A stretch of DNA of 64,000 nt from assembly GCA_016794525.1 (NCBI GenBank), contig JAEUJY010000156.1:1-64000 (forward strand), written 5' to 3'. Shown piece by piece: positions 63,760-64,000 of the stretch (its first letter is position 1; the number at the start of each line of letters is the position of its first letter). Position numbers and translations under genes: made by a program. A model generated the notes under the pieces. It made no database searches, was not told the DNA's origin, and worked only from the letters and a program-made list of their open reading frames with translations. Source of the stretch: Myxococcales bacterium (lineage in GTDB: Bacteria; Myxococcota_A; Polyangia; Haliangiales; Haliangiaceae).

Positions 63760-64000
<241 letters not shown>

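Overview
This window is high-GC bacterial chromosome, by eye over 70% G+C apart from one island. The gene content suggests a myxobacterium-like member of Myxococcota, perhaps near Kofleriaceae/Haliangium. The clues are sigma54 two-component control, lipoproteins whose lipobox is followed by repeated 'DAP' linkers, a 3770-residue TPR protein, a bacterial SET-domain protein and queA-tgt-yajC-secD-secF. The assignment is inferred from gene content only.

Layout. 1-3613: a minus-strand operon of unrecognised genes with good Shine-Dalgarno sites; one member carries a transglutaminase-like Cys/His/Asp triad. 3614-5378: a tandem repeat, a GIY-YIG-like gene and a sigma-70-like regulator. 5619-9658: a 987-residue polymorphic toxin ending in a WHH nuclease domain, its SUKH/SMI1 immunity gene and a second immunity-like gene. 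9681-11569: three lipoprotein genes, two of them tandem paralogues. 11925-18003: a lower-GC operon of an MmeI-like adenine methyltransferase, an SF2 helicase and a GIY-YIG nuclease, ending beside the 3' end of tRNA-Thr(CGT). I read it as a probable anti-phage or restriction island and the best candidate for an undescribed system here. A 5' half of the same tRNA, with its own promoter, follows.

18685-35075: FMN reductase, Bcr/CflA-like exporter, DoxX-like protein, then a histidine kinase and NtrC-type regulator divergent from a MacAB-like exporter with a clear sigma54 promoter. After these come a P460-like cytochrome lipoprotein, a SET-domain protein, phosphofructokinase and a hybrid kinase/GGDEF protein. 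35138-39804: two inverted hexanucleotide arrays around a four-helix-bundle (S23/IVP-like) gene, then a heterodimeric ABC exporter. 40017-53796: the giant TPR gene converging on a HEAT-repeat gene. 53857-59995: queA-tgt (queuosine) and yajC-secD-secF (protein export). 60185-63658: a membrane protein with a zinc ribbon, a conserved hypothetical, a barrel-like outer-membrane candidate and a STAS/zinc-ribbon protein.

Three patterns recur. Hexanucleotide arrays lie at or just after stop codons of five genes. A -10-like hexamer lies 5-9 nt before many start codons, which suggests leaderless mRNAs. Back-to-back perfect hairpins lie inside two operons.
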